Source of the DNA: Gordonibacter faecis
GTDB taxonomy: Bacteria > Actinomycetota > Coriobacteriia > Coriobacteriales > Eggerthellaceae
DNA length: 64,000 nt
Direction: 5' to 3'
Assembly (NCBI RefSeq): GCF_030077735.1
Contig: NZ_JASJEU010000003.1
Span: 186,001 to 250,000 of the forward strand
Shown: one piece after another, positions 34,634 to 43,180 of the stretch
Position numbering within the stretch: the first letter of the stretch is position 1
Layout: every line of letters begins with the position of its first letter
Made by a program: the position numbers and the translations under genes
Notes under the pieces: generated by a model
Database searches by the model: none
Told to the model about the DNA's origin: nothing
Seen by the model: only the letters and a program-made list of their open reading frames with translations

Positions 34634-35061
34634 GAGGACACCTTTCTTTCAACGATGAGCTTGACGCTCTCCTGCCCGACAACGATCACGTTCTCACCTT
34701 CGGGAATGGGCGCACCGTTGGCGGAGCGGGCAGCCCAGGTCATGTGATCAGGCGTTTCAACGCGCCCGACGAGGCGGTCGTTGTCAATAGCCTCGCACAC
34801 CACGGCCGTCAGGCCAATACACGTGGGCTCTTCCTGCTTGCCGCGGTCACGGTAGCGCACAAAGACGGGGCGCAGCACAATAAGGCACACCACCGACACC
34901 ACCAAAAACACCACCACCTGTATGAGCACGTCTGCGCCCAGCAAGTTCGCCGCAAAGGCAATGAGGGCACCCACGACAAACCACATGGTGATGAGGCTGA
35001 GTGAAGCCACTTCGACAACGGCCATCACAGCCGCAATTCCCAGCCAAATGAAGGGGCTCAT
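34630..35061 (-). CDS. NfeD-like membrane protein
   Basis: This 143-residue partner of the stomatin-like protein has three N-terminal hydrophobic segments (WLGIAAVMAVVEVASLSLI, MWFVVGALIAFAANLLG, IQVVVFLVVSVVCLIVL). A short C-terminal OB-fold domain follows (LTAVVCEAIDNDRLVGRVE). It is the short form without the protease domain. The start at 35061 has AAAGGAGGAG upstream, and an extended -10 promoter stands about 24 nt upstream of that start. Confidence 0.88.
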   Translation of the reverse strand: MSPFIWLGIAAVMAVVEVASLSLITMWFVVGALIAFAANLLGADVLIQVVVFLVVSVVCLIVLRPVFVRYRDRGKQEEPTCIGLTAVVCEAIDNDRLVGRVETPDHMTWAARSANGAPIPEGENVIVVGQESVKLIVERKVSS

Positions 35062-35084
35062 GGCTCCTCCTTTCTCTCGTGAAG

Positions 35085-35093
35085 AGTATACCA
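35085..35093 (-). promoter_or_regulatory. extended -10 promoter of the NfeD-stomatin pair
   Basis: TGGTATACT on the minus strand fits an extended -10 box, 24 nt before ATG 35061. Confidence 0.55.
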
Positions 35094-35184
35094 CGCCCGT
35101 ACACCAGTACGAGTGAGTACCGAAAAAGGAACACACGTTCTATACAAGGAGCGCGTGCACGAGGGTGCGCGAGGCGGCGCTCCC

Positions 35185-37083
35185 CTACTCCGTGACGAGA
35201 GGTTTATGAGCGAGGCGGCGGTTCGTGAGGTCTTTTTGCAGCGCGGTCACCGTTTGGAAGAGCATTTCGTACTCGTCGGGCGGAAGCGACGCGGGGTCGG
35301 ACAGCTGCGCACGCATTGAAGCTACGGTGTCTTCCACGTCACCTATGGCCAGCTCCTCGGCCAAAAAGCGCGCAAGCGCCCCCGGATCGGTGCCCGCATC
35401 CATGGTTCCCGAGGTGAGAATGCCCGCCGCACGCGGAATCTCACGAGCGGCCTCGTTGATGACGCGCGCACCCGATGAGGTGGGGTCGGCAGCGAGTGTG
35501 TCAAGTACGCTCTGCGCAAGCGCGGCATGTACGGATTCGCGCCATTGGGTTTGCGCAAGCGCGTCGGCGTGAGCAAGCGCCAGTTCAGGGCGCTGGGCGG
35601 TCAAACTCAAGAACTCGCGCTCAAAGCGACGACGGTTCACCTCAGCCTGAGGCAGAGCGCGGCGAGGTTTTCCCTGTTCAGGCGCCGACGCGGGCGATGC
35701 CGCGGTTAACTGGTCGGTGGAGGCGCCTCCCGAAGGCTCGTCCGCTTCCTCGTCACCGCGCCGCGGCGGTTCCAAGCGTGCCAGCTGTTCAAGCGCATCT
35801 TCCTCACGCGCCCGCACGCGACCCGCTATCTGCATGGCGTAGTCTTTCGCGAGGATGGAATCCTTAATGGGTGCCAGCACCGACAGCGCCTCCACGAGCG
35901 CACGGGCGCGCCCTTCGGCTGTACTGAGATCTTGGGCAGCCAGGCGGCGGTCAATGCCATACTTCAGCAGGGGCTGCGCGTCGGCCACGAGTTCCCGCAG
36001 CGCATCCACGCCGCGCGCCTCCACAAAGTCAGCGGGATCCAAGTTGTCGGGCAGCGTGACGGCGGCCAGCTCCACCTGGTGGCGCCCCGCTTCGGGCGTC
36101 ATGCTCTCGTCGATAAAGCCCAGCGCGCGGTCAGCCGCACGCTGACCTGCGGCATCGCCGTCGAATAGATACACAATACGATGCTGCGCATGGCGCGAAA
36201 GTATCCGAATATGGCGGGTCGTGAGTGCGGTACCCAGGGTAGCCACCGCGTTTTCCAGCCCCGCCTCATGCAGCGAAATAACGTCGGTGTACCCTTCCAC
36301 CACCACGGCCACGCCGGTGGAAGCCATCGCCGATTTCGCCTTGTCAAGCCCGTAGAGCACCTGCGATTTATGGAAGAGCGGCGTCTCCTGCGAGTTCAGG
36401 TACTTCGGCTCGCCCACGCCCACCACACGTCCGCCAAACGCGATGCATTCGCCCTGCGCGTCGTTGATGGGAAAGATAATGCGGTTGTAGAAGCGGTCAC
36501 GCAAGCGACCATCGCGACCTTTCAAGGCCACATTCGCCTCAATCATTTCGTTCGGTTTGAAGCCAAGCGCTGCCAAATGGCGCACCAGCGCGCCGTGTCC
36601 GGGCGCAAAACCCAGCCGCCAGCGCTTCGGCACCTCGCCGCCGAGCCCGCGCTTCGCCAAATAGCTGCGCGCGTTAGACGCATCGGGTTCGGGGTTGCGC
36701 ATGAGTTGTTGATGAAAGAACAGGGCCGATTCCTCGCACACGGCTTTCAGGCGCGCCTTCTTGCTGTTCGCCACGCGCGTGCGCCCGTCGTCGGCCAACT
36801 CAATGTGGGCGCGAGCGGCCAACTTGCGCACAGCCTCGGGAAACGTGAGGTCCTCGGTCTTCATGAGGAAGCCGAACACATCGCCGCCCTCGCCGCAGCC
36901 GAAGCAGTGCCACAGCTGCAGCACCGGGTCGATCTTGAACGACGGCGTTTTTTCGTTGTGCAGGGGGCAGCAGCACCAAAAATCACGCCCACGCTGCTTC
37001 ACGGGCGTGCGCTCGCCGACGACAGCCACGAGATCGCTTGCCTCGCGCACCTTCTGTATGTCGTCTTCGTTGATGCCCGCCAT
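35185..37083 (-). CDS. dnaG: DNA primase
   Basis: This 632-residue primase makes RNA primers for replication. It has an N-terminal CHC2 zinc finger (CCPLHNEKTPSF, then WHCFGCGEGGDVFGF), the TOPRIM catalytic core (VVVEGYTDVISLHEAG, and YLFDGDAAGQRAADRA with acidic metal ligands), and a helicase-binding C-terminal region. The start at 37083 follows GGAAGGGC. The linker between core and C-terminus (about residues 425-470) is rich in Ser, Pro and Glu. dgt lies close by on the opposite strand, as often near dnaG. Confidence 0.95.
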   Translation of the reverse strand: MAGINEDDIQKVREASDLVAVVGERTPVKQRGRDFWCCCPLHNEKTPSFKIDPVLQLWHCFGCGEGGDVFGFLMKTEDLTFPEAVRKLAARAHIELADDGRTRVANSKKARLKAVCEESALFFHQQLMRNPEPDASNARSYLAKRGLGGEVPKRWRLGFAPGHGALVRHLAALGFKPNEMIEANVALKGRDGRLRDRFYNRIIFPINDAQGECIAFGGRVVGVGEPKYLNSQETPLFHKSQVLYGLDKAKSAMASTGVAVVVEGYTDVISLHEAGLENAVATLGTALTTRHIRILSRHAQHRIVYLFDGDAAGQRAADRALGFIDESMTPEAGRHQVELAAVTLPDNLDPADFVEARGVDALRELVADAQPLLKYGIDRRLAAQDLSTAEGRARALVEALSVLAPIKDSILAKDYAMQIAGRVRAREEDALEQLARLEPPRRGDEEADEPSGGASTDQLTAASPASAPEQGKPRRALPQAEVNRRRFEREFLSLTAQRPELALAHADALAQTQWRESVHAALAQSVLDTLAADPTSSGARVINEAAREIPRAAGILTSGTMDAGTDPGALARFLAEELAIGDVEDTVASMRAQLSDPASLPPDEYEMLFQTVTALQKDLTNRRLAHKPLVTE

Positions 37084-37110
37084 GTCTGCCCTTCCGTTTG
37101 TGTTCCCAAT

Positions 37111-37116
37111 AGTATA
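37111..37116 (-). promoter_or_regulatory. -10 box of the dnaG promoter
   Basis: TATACT on the minus strand lies 27 nt before ATG 37083. No matching -35 is evident. Confidence 0.4.
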
Positions 37117-37289
37117 GCGCACGGGTAGGCCGTCGCAGCCGACCTCGGCGAGATCAGCAGATTGCCAACCGAACGCTGACGGTACCGTCGCGCTTTCTCG
37201 CCGGGTACGGGGGCGCTGCTATGCTGGCGGAACACGTTTGGCGCTTGCGAGGCGCCCCTTTTCGTCCCCGGCTTTCAGGAGGCTTTGCT

Positions 37290-38444
37290 ATGAATGACGA
37301 CATTACGGTCGCGCCCGATTTCGACGCCACACTCTTTGAGCAGGCCGAAGGGCCGCTCGTGTCCCTCTATCTGCCGGTGGACGACCGCGCCGCCGCGCGC
37401 ATTCGCCTAAAGGAGCTTCTGCAAGAGGTGAATGACAAGCTTGAACAGGAGTTCGCACACCGCGAGCATACGGGCGTTGATGCGCGTCTTGATCAGGTGA
37501 TCGAGCGGTTTGATGAGCTGGCCGAAGGTGCAGCAGGGAGCATAGCCGTGCTGGTCGGCAACGACCGTACGCTCGTATACCAGCTAGGCTATGCGGTCGG
37601 GCCGCTTGCGGTGGTGGATGATTCCTTCTATGTGAAGCCGCTGCTGAAGAACTTCGCGTTCGGGTCACACTATGTGCTGCTCGGTTTGTCAGCCGACCGG
37701 TTTGCCCTCATCGAAGGCGACTTCGGCTCCCTGCGCCGCTGGAAGTTTCCCGAGGGATTGTCCGACGAATTCAGCGAGCTCTTCCCGATGGTGTATGACG
37801 GCCTCGAGGGCGCGCTCGATTATGAGTCGCTCGAAAACCATATGCCGCCCTACCATGGCTACAAGTCGCGCAACGACGTGAAGAAGGAAGAGGCCGAAAA
37901 GTTCTTCCGCTATGTGGACAAGGTGGTGACAGAACGCCTGCTGAAGGACGTTGACCTGCCCGTCATTTTGGTGAGCTTGCCCGAGCATCAGGCCGCGTTT
38001 CGCCGTGTGTCCACGCTGCCGCATCTGCTTGATGAAGGTATCGAGAAGGATGTCGGTGGAATAGGCGAACCCGAACTTTTAGCCGAGGCACGTGTGGTAA
38101 TTGAGCGTGCCCGTGAGGCGCACGCGCGTGAGCTGCTGCAGCTCTTCGGCGATGCCGAGGCGCATGGCGGCGCTTCGGCTGACCCGGCAGACATCGGGCT
38201 TGCCCTGGTGGAACGCAAGGTGCGTGCCCTCTTTGTAGCTGAAGATGTGTATCTTCCCGGCGGCTTCAATGAAGAAACCGGCGCAGTGGTGCTTTTTGAA
38301 CAGGAGCCCCACGAGCGCTTCCAAGGGCCGGAACTTGCCGACCAGTTCGCCCGCGCCGCGCTCGCCCAGGATGCCGAAGTGCTGGAGCTTCCCGCCGAGC
38401 AAATGCCCAACGGCGCCAGCATTGCGGCTTTGTACCGCTACTAA
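37290..38444 (+). CDS. baeRF-family protein (archaeo-eukaryotic release factor-like)
   Basis: This 384-residue protein resembles bacterial relatives of eRF1 (baeRF families). The N-terminal VSLYLPVDDRAAARIRLKELLQE region and a middle Rossmann-like domain (GSIAVLVGNDRTLVYQLG) are followed by a C-terminal L7Ae-like domain (RKVRALFVAEDVYLPGGFNEETG). The GGQ hydrolytic motif is not visible. These proteins are thought to act at ribosomes, and some are predicted in conflict or rescue systems. ATG 37290 follows CAGGAGG. A possible leader hairpin (GGCGC/GCGCC, then CCTTTTC) lies at about 37240-37263. Confidence 0.7.
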   Translation: MNDDITVAPDFDATLFEQAEGPLVSLYLPVDDRAAARIRLKELLQEVNDKLEQEFAHREHTGVDARLDQVIERFDELAEGAAGSIAVLVGNDRTLVYQLGYAVGPLAVVDDSFYVKPLLKNFAFGSHYVLLGLSADRFALIEGDFGSLRRWKFPEGLSDEFSELFPMVYDGLEGALDYESLENHMPPYHGYKSRNDVKKEEAEKFFRYVDKVVTERLLKDVDLPVILVSLPEHQAAFRRVSTLPHLLDEGIEKDVGGIGEPELLAEARVVIERAREAHARELLQLFGDAEAHGGASADPADIGLALVERKVRALFVAEDVYLPGGFNEETGAVVLFEQEPHERFQGPELADQFARAALAQDAEVLELPAEQMPNGASIAALYRY

Positions 38445-38559
38445 TATATATAAGGAAGGGATGCCGCGCTCGCCGCGCGCGTGATGGAACGCACGCTGTC
38501 GCACGGCGCGGCCACCTCATGCGCTACAATGTCCTCGAACGAGACGAAAGAGGACACCC

Positions 38560-39783
38560 ATGAGCGAGAGCATCCCCTACCTGACCCTTGACCCAGACAT
38601 CGAAGCCGCCATTCGCGCCGATCGCGCGGCGGGACGTAAACACCCGCACGCCTTCGACGACGCCCAGGTGAAACGCCGCGAGCCGAACCCGCACGATAGG
38701 GCCACGCTCACGCGCCCCGCCTTCGCGCGCGACATCGAGAAAATCCTGAACGTGCCGGCCTACAACCGCTACGCCGACAAAACGCAAGTGTTCTCGTTCG
38801 TGGAAAACGACGACATCTGCCGACGCGGGCTGCACGTACAGCTGGTGAGCCGTATCGCGCGTGGCATCGGGTCGCTGTTGGGCCTGAACTGCGAGCTCAT
38901 TGAGGCCATCGCGCTTGGCCACGACGTGGGCCACACGCCATTTGGGCACGCAGGCGAACGCTACCTCAACCAGTGCTATCACGAGCGCACGGGGCGTTTC
39001 TTCAACCACAACGTGCACTCGGTACGCGTACTTGACCAGCTCTATCGTCGCAACATCAGCCTGCAAACGCTCGATGGCGTGCTCTGCCACAACGGCGAAT
39101 TCGCCCAGCAGGTGCTGCGCATGGGCGACACGCACGATTTCGAAACGCTCGACGGGCTCGTGGAAGCCTGCACCGCTGATGAGAGCACCATTAAAAGCTT
39201 GCGACCCTCCACGCTGGAAGGGTGCGTCGTGCGCGTGTCCGACATGATTGCATATGTGGGCAAGGACCGTGCCGACGCTGTGGATATGGGCGTGCTTTCG
39301 TCATACGCGCCGTTCGAGACCACGGTCATGGGTAAGCGCAACACCATCATTATCAACAACCTTACCGTGGATATTGTGAATCACAGCTACGGGCGCGACC
39401 GCATTGCGCTTGGCGAAGACATGTTTGCCGACCTCAAGCGCGCCAAGCGCCAAAACTACGAACTCATTTATGAGCGCGAAGGCATGGTGTCGGGCGCAGG
39501 CAATGTGGTGGAAGAGATGTTCGAAGAACTCTACGAGCGCCTGTTGGCCGACCTTCTGGCTGGCGATGAATCCTCGCCAGTGTTCCGCCACCACGTGACG
39601 TCTCTGTGTGCGAAGTCATCCTCCATCACACCTGAGAGCTACCTGGCCACCGAGCCGAACCAAATTGTGACCGACTACCTGGCCTCCATGACCGACAGCT
39701 ACTTCACCGCCCTGCACGCTCACCTGTTCCCTGAGCGTTCCCAGCGCCCTGTGGCGCGCGGTTACTGCGCCGACTTAGCCTAG
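38560..39783 (+). CDS. dgt: dNTP triphosphohydrolase (dGTPase-like HD protein)
   Basis: This 407-residue HD-domain phosphohydrolase hydrolyses dNTPs to nucleosides and triphosphate. Metal and catalytic motifs are RGLHVQLVSRIARGIG, the HD signature GHDVGHTPFGHAGE, and DMIAYVGKDRADA. A TACAAT -10-like box lies at 38525-38530 and GAAAGAGG precedes the ATG. It is the common neighbour of dnaG. It ends convergently with the LuxR gene, overlapping by 4 nt at the stop codons. Confidence 0.92.
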   Translation: MSESIPYLTLDPDIEAAIRADRAAGRKHPHAFDDAQVKRREPNPHDRATLTRPAFARDIEKILNVPAYNRYADKTQVFSFVENDDICRRGLHVQLVSRIARGIGSLLGLNCELIEAIALGHDVGHTPFGHAGERYLNQCYHERTGRFFNHNVHSVRVLDQLYRRNISLQTLDGVLCHNGEFAQQVLRMGDTHDFETLDGLVEACTADESTIKSLRPSTLEGCVVRVSDMIAYVGKDRADAVDMGVLSSYAPFETTVMGKRNTIIINNLTVDIVNHSYGRDRIALGEDMFADLKRAKRQNYELIYEREGMVSGAGNVVEEMFEELYERLLADLLAGDESSPVFRHHVTSLCAKSSSITPESYLATEPNQIVTDYLASMTDSYFTALHAHLFPERSQRPVARGYCADLA

Positions 39784-41378
39784 CGCTTCGTGCGAAACGC
39801 GGGCGCGGCATCTTGCGCGGCGAGGTCAGGGAACTCCGCGCGGGCCGTACGTTCACCCAGGTCGATGAGTTCTTGACGGTTATGGACGCCGCATTTGGTG
39901 TAGATACGCCGCAGGTGGGTGTCCACCGTGCTCTTCGAGATGAAGAACTCGGCGGCAATGCGCTCACCCGTGCGACCGCGCAGGGCAAGGGGCAGAATTT
40001 CTGCCTCACGCTTCGACAAACTACACGTTTGAACGATGTAGGCACACGCGTCGTCAAAGCGATCCGCGTCGCGCGCAATAACCGACAGCGCGCGGAAGTC
40101 GCGCTCCGTGAACAGGAAAAGGTAGGCGAAGAGCGCCGCGAGTCCCGCGCACGCCACCACAACGTAGGGCGTTTGACCGGTGGGCACGGCCACGTCAAGC
40201 ACGTTGCCCAGGCCAATGCCCGCCATCTCGCCCGCGAACAGCGCTGTAAAGCCGCGCGCGAACGAGAGCGCCGCATCTTGGCCGGTCAGGCGCGCCATCA
40301 CCAAGAAGAGCGACACCAGCACATACGTGAGTCCCAAATAGCCCGCCAGCACAATGGCTTCACCCGGCACGCCGAAATCGGAAAGCACCGGCACGAAGAG
40401 AAAGCCCGCCATCATCACGAGGATGGCCAGGCGATACACGCTATCAAGCGGGCCTTCCGCCTCCGTCGGCGTGGGCAGAGGTGCCCCGCGCACCTCGCGA
40501 CGACGGGCCTCTTTCACGGGAGCCGCAGCGTCCTCGGCAGGGGTTGCAATAAACTGGAGCGCAGCAATGCAGAACAGCACAAACAACAGCAGCGTTGCAG
40601 AAAACGTCGGCGTGGACGCCATGCCCGGTTCGGAGCCATAGGTCTCCATGAAGCCCGCGGCCAGGCCAAAGAGCACCGTACCTGCGACAATCTTTTTTGA
40701 CAGGCGCGCCGTTTCCGCCCGTTGAGCACTCGTGGCGAAGAGGTCGCCGAACGAAAGCGAGGAACCTTCCCCCTCGCTCTCCCCTGCATCCGCGCGCGCT
40801 TCTTTTGCCCGGGGCGCGTCGAACGGTGCCAGCCCGCGCAGAGCGAGCACGCTTCCTACTGGCAGCAGCTTAAGTGCCAGCAAAACACCCGCCACCGGCA
40901 CAAGGGAAAGCGCCAAACACACCGTCGCCCCCAGCGCCGAACCAGCGAAAACCTCGAACGTCGCCTGCGCGAAGGGCCGCGCGCCCAATGCCCGACCCCA
41001 CGCAGCCAGCATGAACCCAGCTGGCATGCCCACAAGAACGCATTCCACCAGAAGCCCCGCTGCGGAAACATCGGCCGCGAGTGTAGGCAGCGCCGAGCCC
41101 ACCACGAGCAACGCCGCGTAGCACCACAGAAGCGGCCGCGAAAGCAGCGCCGCACGCGCCCGTTCGGACGCAGCGCGCAGCAGCACGAACGCCACCACCA
41201 TGAACGCCAGGGTGCCGAACAGATCGGCCCGCTCGAAGGCGTGCGGGCCAAACGCGAGCGCCCGATTCGTTCCCAAATAGAAGAGTGAAAAGACAAAGCC
41301 CTGGTTGCAGGCGAATCCCACCACAGGGCGCAGGGATGCCCGTACCTTGTGCCGCATTGTTTTCGCACCCTGCCCCAT
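39780..41378 (-). CDS. LuxR-type regulator with about 12 membrane helices
   Basis: This 532-residue protein has roughly 12 hydrophobic helices over residues about 15-440 (VVGFACNQGFVFSLFYLG, LFGTLAFMVVAFVLL, LLWCYAALLVVGSALPTL and more). It ends in a LuxR-type HTH (LSKREAEILPLALRGRTGERIAAEFFISKSTVDTHLRRIYTKCG, read in parts) at about residues 460-515. A cytosolic insert of about 40 acidic residues lies mid-protein. This architecture is characteristic of Eggerthellaceae, where many paralogues sit beside respiratory or metabolic genes. The ligand is unknown. Confidence 0.88.
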   Translation of the reverse strand: MGQGAKTMRHKVRASLRPVVGFACNQGFVFSLFYLGTNRALAFGPHAFERADLFGTLAFMVVAFVLLRAASERARAALLSRPLLWCYAALLVVGSALPTLAADVSAAGLLVECVLVGMPAGFMLAAWGRALGARPFAQATFEVFAGSALGATVCLALSLVPVAGVLLALKLLPVGSVLALRGLAPFDAPRAKEARADAGESEGEGSSLSFGDLFATSAQRAETARLSKKIVAGTVLFGLAAGFMETYGSEPGMASTPTFSATLLLFVLFCIAALQFIATPAEDAAAPVKEARRREVRGAPLPTPTEAEGPLDSVYRLAILVMMAGFLFVPVLSDFGVPGEAIVLAGYLGLTYVLVSLFLVMARLTGQDAALSFARGFTALFAGEMAGIGLGNVLDVAVPTGQTPYVVVACAGLAALFAYLFLFTERDFRALSVIARDADRFDDACAYIVQTCSLSKREAEILPLALRGRTGERIAAEFFISKSTVDTHLRRIYTKCGVHNRQELIDLGERTARAEFPDLAAQDAAPAFRTKR

Positions 41379-41470
41379 GAATGCCTCTCTTCTTGCCCAG
41401 TAAAACGAGCATTCATGATAGCAGGAGCGTGCGAGCAGAAGGTGCCGGGGTACCTTCCTCCTGAAAACGC

Positions 41471-41508
41471 GCACGCCTCCGCGCATGACAGCGTGCGCGG
41501 AGGCGTGC
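41471..41508 (-). terminator. long terminator hairpin after tatA
   Basis: A perfect 15-bp inverted repeat (41471-41485 with 41494-41508, 8-nt loop) is followed on the minus strand by GCGTTTTC. It separates tatA from the LuxR gene. Confidence 0.65.
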
Positions 41509-41624
41509 GGGGGCGCGTGAGGGAGGGAGGTTACGCGCCCGCTTTCAACGACTCAGCGCCCGGAAACAAGGCGCAGGTCGGAAGAAATAACAAGTGCTTC
41601 AAACCGCGTACGATGCGGCAGTAC

Positions 41625-41894
41625 TTACACCGTTTCGGTAGCAGGAGCCTTTTTCTTGGTGGCCTTCACGGTGCGGGAAACGGGACGCGCGGGCTCTTCC
41701 TCCTCCTCGTCCTCTTCAACGAGCACAACTTCTTCGGCCACTTCATCCTTAGTGCCGCCCAAACCTTCGCGCAGGCCCTTGACCGTCTTGCCAAGGGAAG
41801 CACCCAACTTGGGAAGGTTCTTGGGGCCGAAGATGAGCAGAACAACCGCAAGAATAATGAGCAGTTCGGGCATACCCATGCCGAGGATCTTCAT
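41625..41894 (-). CDS. tatA: twin-arginine translocase subunit TatA/E
   Basis: This 89-residue Tat pore subunit has a short N-terminus, one membrane helix (PELLIILAVVLLIF), the FGPKNLPKLG hinge and an amphipathic helix (LGKTVKGLREGLG). A strongly acidic run (VEEDEEEEEP) and a basic tail follow. The ATG at 41894 starts the typical MGMPELL opening. It stands alone, without tatC, next to fdhD. That fits a dedicated role in exporting folded molybdo-enzymes, but tatC must be elsewhere. Confidence 0.93.
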   Translation of the reverse strand: MKILGMGMPELLIILAVVLLIFGPKNLPKLGASLGKTVKGLREGLGGTKDEVAEEVVLVEEDEEEEEPARPVSRTVKATKKKAPATETV

Positions 41895-42164
41895 GTACGT
41901 GCGCCTCCTAAAAGGTTCGTGCGACGTCTTGCGAATGCGCGCGCCGCCTGATTTCAACGAGGCCCAGTATGCCCCGAAACGTACGGCTCGCCTATCATGC
42001 AGACGCGTGATTTTGTCCGGGAGAGCGCTGTGTGCCGTGTCATGCAAACGGAGTAGCGTGTGCATTTTGCCAGGTCAGAAATGTTTGGGCGGGTAGCGTG
42101 AGGTAGAGGGATGGTTCGTGGCTCTTTTTTCGGCTTGTGGGGGGGGACGAAGCGCAGAGGGCAT
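41895..42164. other. intergenic region between tatA and fdhD
   Basis: This 270-bp stretch has no gene. It contains a run of eight G (42139-42146), a T6 run (42125-42130), and possible -10 sequence (CATACT, minus strand) about 75 nt before tatA. No structured RNA was recognised. Confidence 0.4.
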
Positions 42165-42917
42165 TTAGTTACTAATACGCTCAGGGCACGAAAGGACGCG
42201 CAACGCGCCGTCGCGGCAGTGGGAAACCAACGCCACGCCGAGCTCGGACGCGCGGAGCACCGCCTCGTCGGTGGCGGACTTGCGTGACACGAGAACCGGG
42301 CAGCCCGCGCGATGCGCTTTGAGCGCCATCTCGCAACTGATGCGCCCCGTGATGAACAGAGCTTTGTCGCGCACATTGATGCGGTCAAGCCACGCCTGAC
42401 CAATGAGTTTGTCGAGCGCATTGTGGCGGCCAATATCTTCGCGCACCAGCGCCAGGTGTGCCTCTCCCGGCGCACTGAGGCCGCAGCCGTGCACGCACTT
42501 ACCGCTGTTGCGCCGTGGGCTGCACGTGCAGAGTTCGTCCATGCAGGAGAGAAGCGCGTCGGCGTTGAAGGTGATGCTTGGCTTGAGTGAGGATGCGGGG
42601 CGTGCTGGGTTCCCGGCCGCAAGCACGGCCGACTGCGCACAACCGGCCGAGGTCACACGGTGCAGCGGCACGTACCCTTCCCGCACGCATTCACAGGATG
42701 TAACGTGGACCGCCGCGCCCTGCGCGTCTTCTATCACCTTCACCAGCTGCTCGCGGTCGGTGATAAGCCCCTCCGACAGGAGATATCCCACCGCAAGCTC
42801 GCGCAACCCATAGGGACTCCCCTGGCTTACGGCCACCAGCGTGTCGTTCAAAATGATGCGAATAGGCCGTTCAGCCGTCTCAGACGAACACGGCGGACAA
42901 AATTCAACGCGCGCCAC
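42165..42917 (-). CDS. fdhD: formate dehydrogenase accessory sulfurtransferase FdhD
   Basis: This 250-residue protein transfers sulfur to the molybdenum cofactor of formate dehydrogenase. Features are an N-terminal EFCPPCSSETAERPI region, the PYGLRELAVGYLLSEG segment, a SAGC motif in place of the usual CxxC, VHGCGL, and the C-terminal REDIGRHNALDKLIG, FITGRISCEMALKAHRAGCPVLVSRKSAT sequences. It is adjacent to tatA and the selenium genes, which fits support of a Sec-containing formate dehydrogenase encoded elsewhere. Confidence 0.92.
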   Translation of the reverse strand: MARVEFCPPCSSETAERPIRIILNDTLVAVSQGSPYGLRELAVGYLLSEGLITDREQLVKVIEDAQGAAVHVTSCECVREGYVPLHRVTSAGCAQSAVLAAGNPARPASSLKPSITFNADALLSCMDELCTCSPRRNSGKCVHGCGLSAPGEAHLALVREDIGRHNALDKLIGQAWLDRINVRDKALFITGRISCEMALKAHRAGCPVLVSRKSATDEAVLRASELGVALVSHCRDGALRVLSCPERISN

Positions 42918-43105
42918 GGCTGCTCAGCTCCGCTCACACATCATGCAAACCATGGATTTACCAGCACCTTTACCTCGCATGACCACCCTTTCGCGTATAC
43001 CCCAGTGAAAAGCTTGATGTTATCACGAGGCCCTGCACACCACCTCACTGGGCCCCACCATCCGATGCACCCGTCGGTAGACGGTATCAGCGCGCTTTCG
43101 TTCAT

Positions 43106-43133
43106 ACGACAACGCTGGCGCTCCTGTTATACT
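43106..43133 (+). promoter_or_regulatory. selD promoter
   Basis: An extended -10 (TGTTATACT, with TATACT at 43128-43133) lies 16 bp after a -35-like ACGACA (43106-43111). The transcript would start near 43140, about 40 nt before ATG 43181. Confidence 0.6.
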
Positions 43134-43180
43134 GGCGAAAAACAAACACACCCCAGGGCGGGCGCCGACAAGGAGTTACT

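Noticed and set aside
42139..42146. run of eight G as a phase-variation tract
   Set aside because: It lies between the ends of genes, not in a coding start or promoter spacer, so no switching effect is evident.
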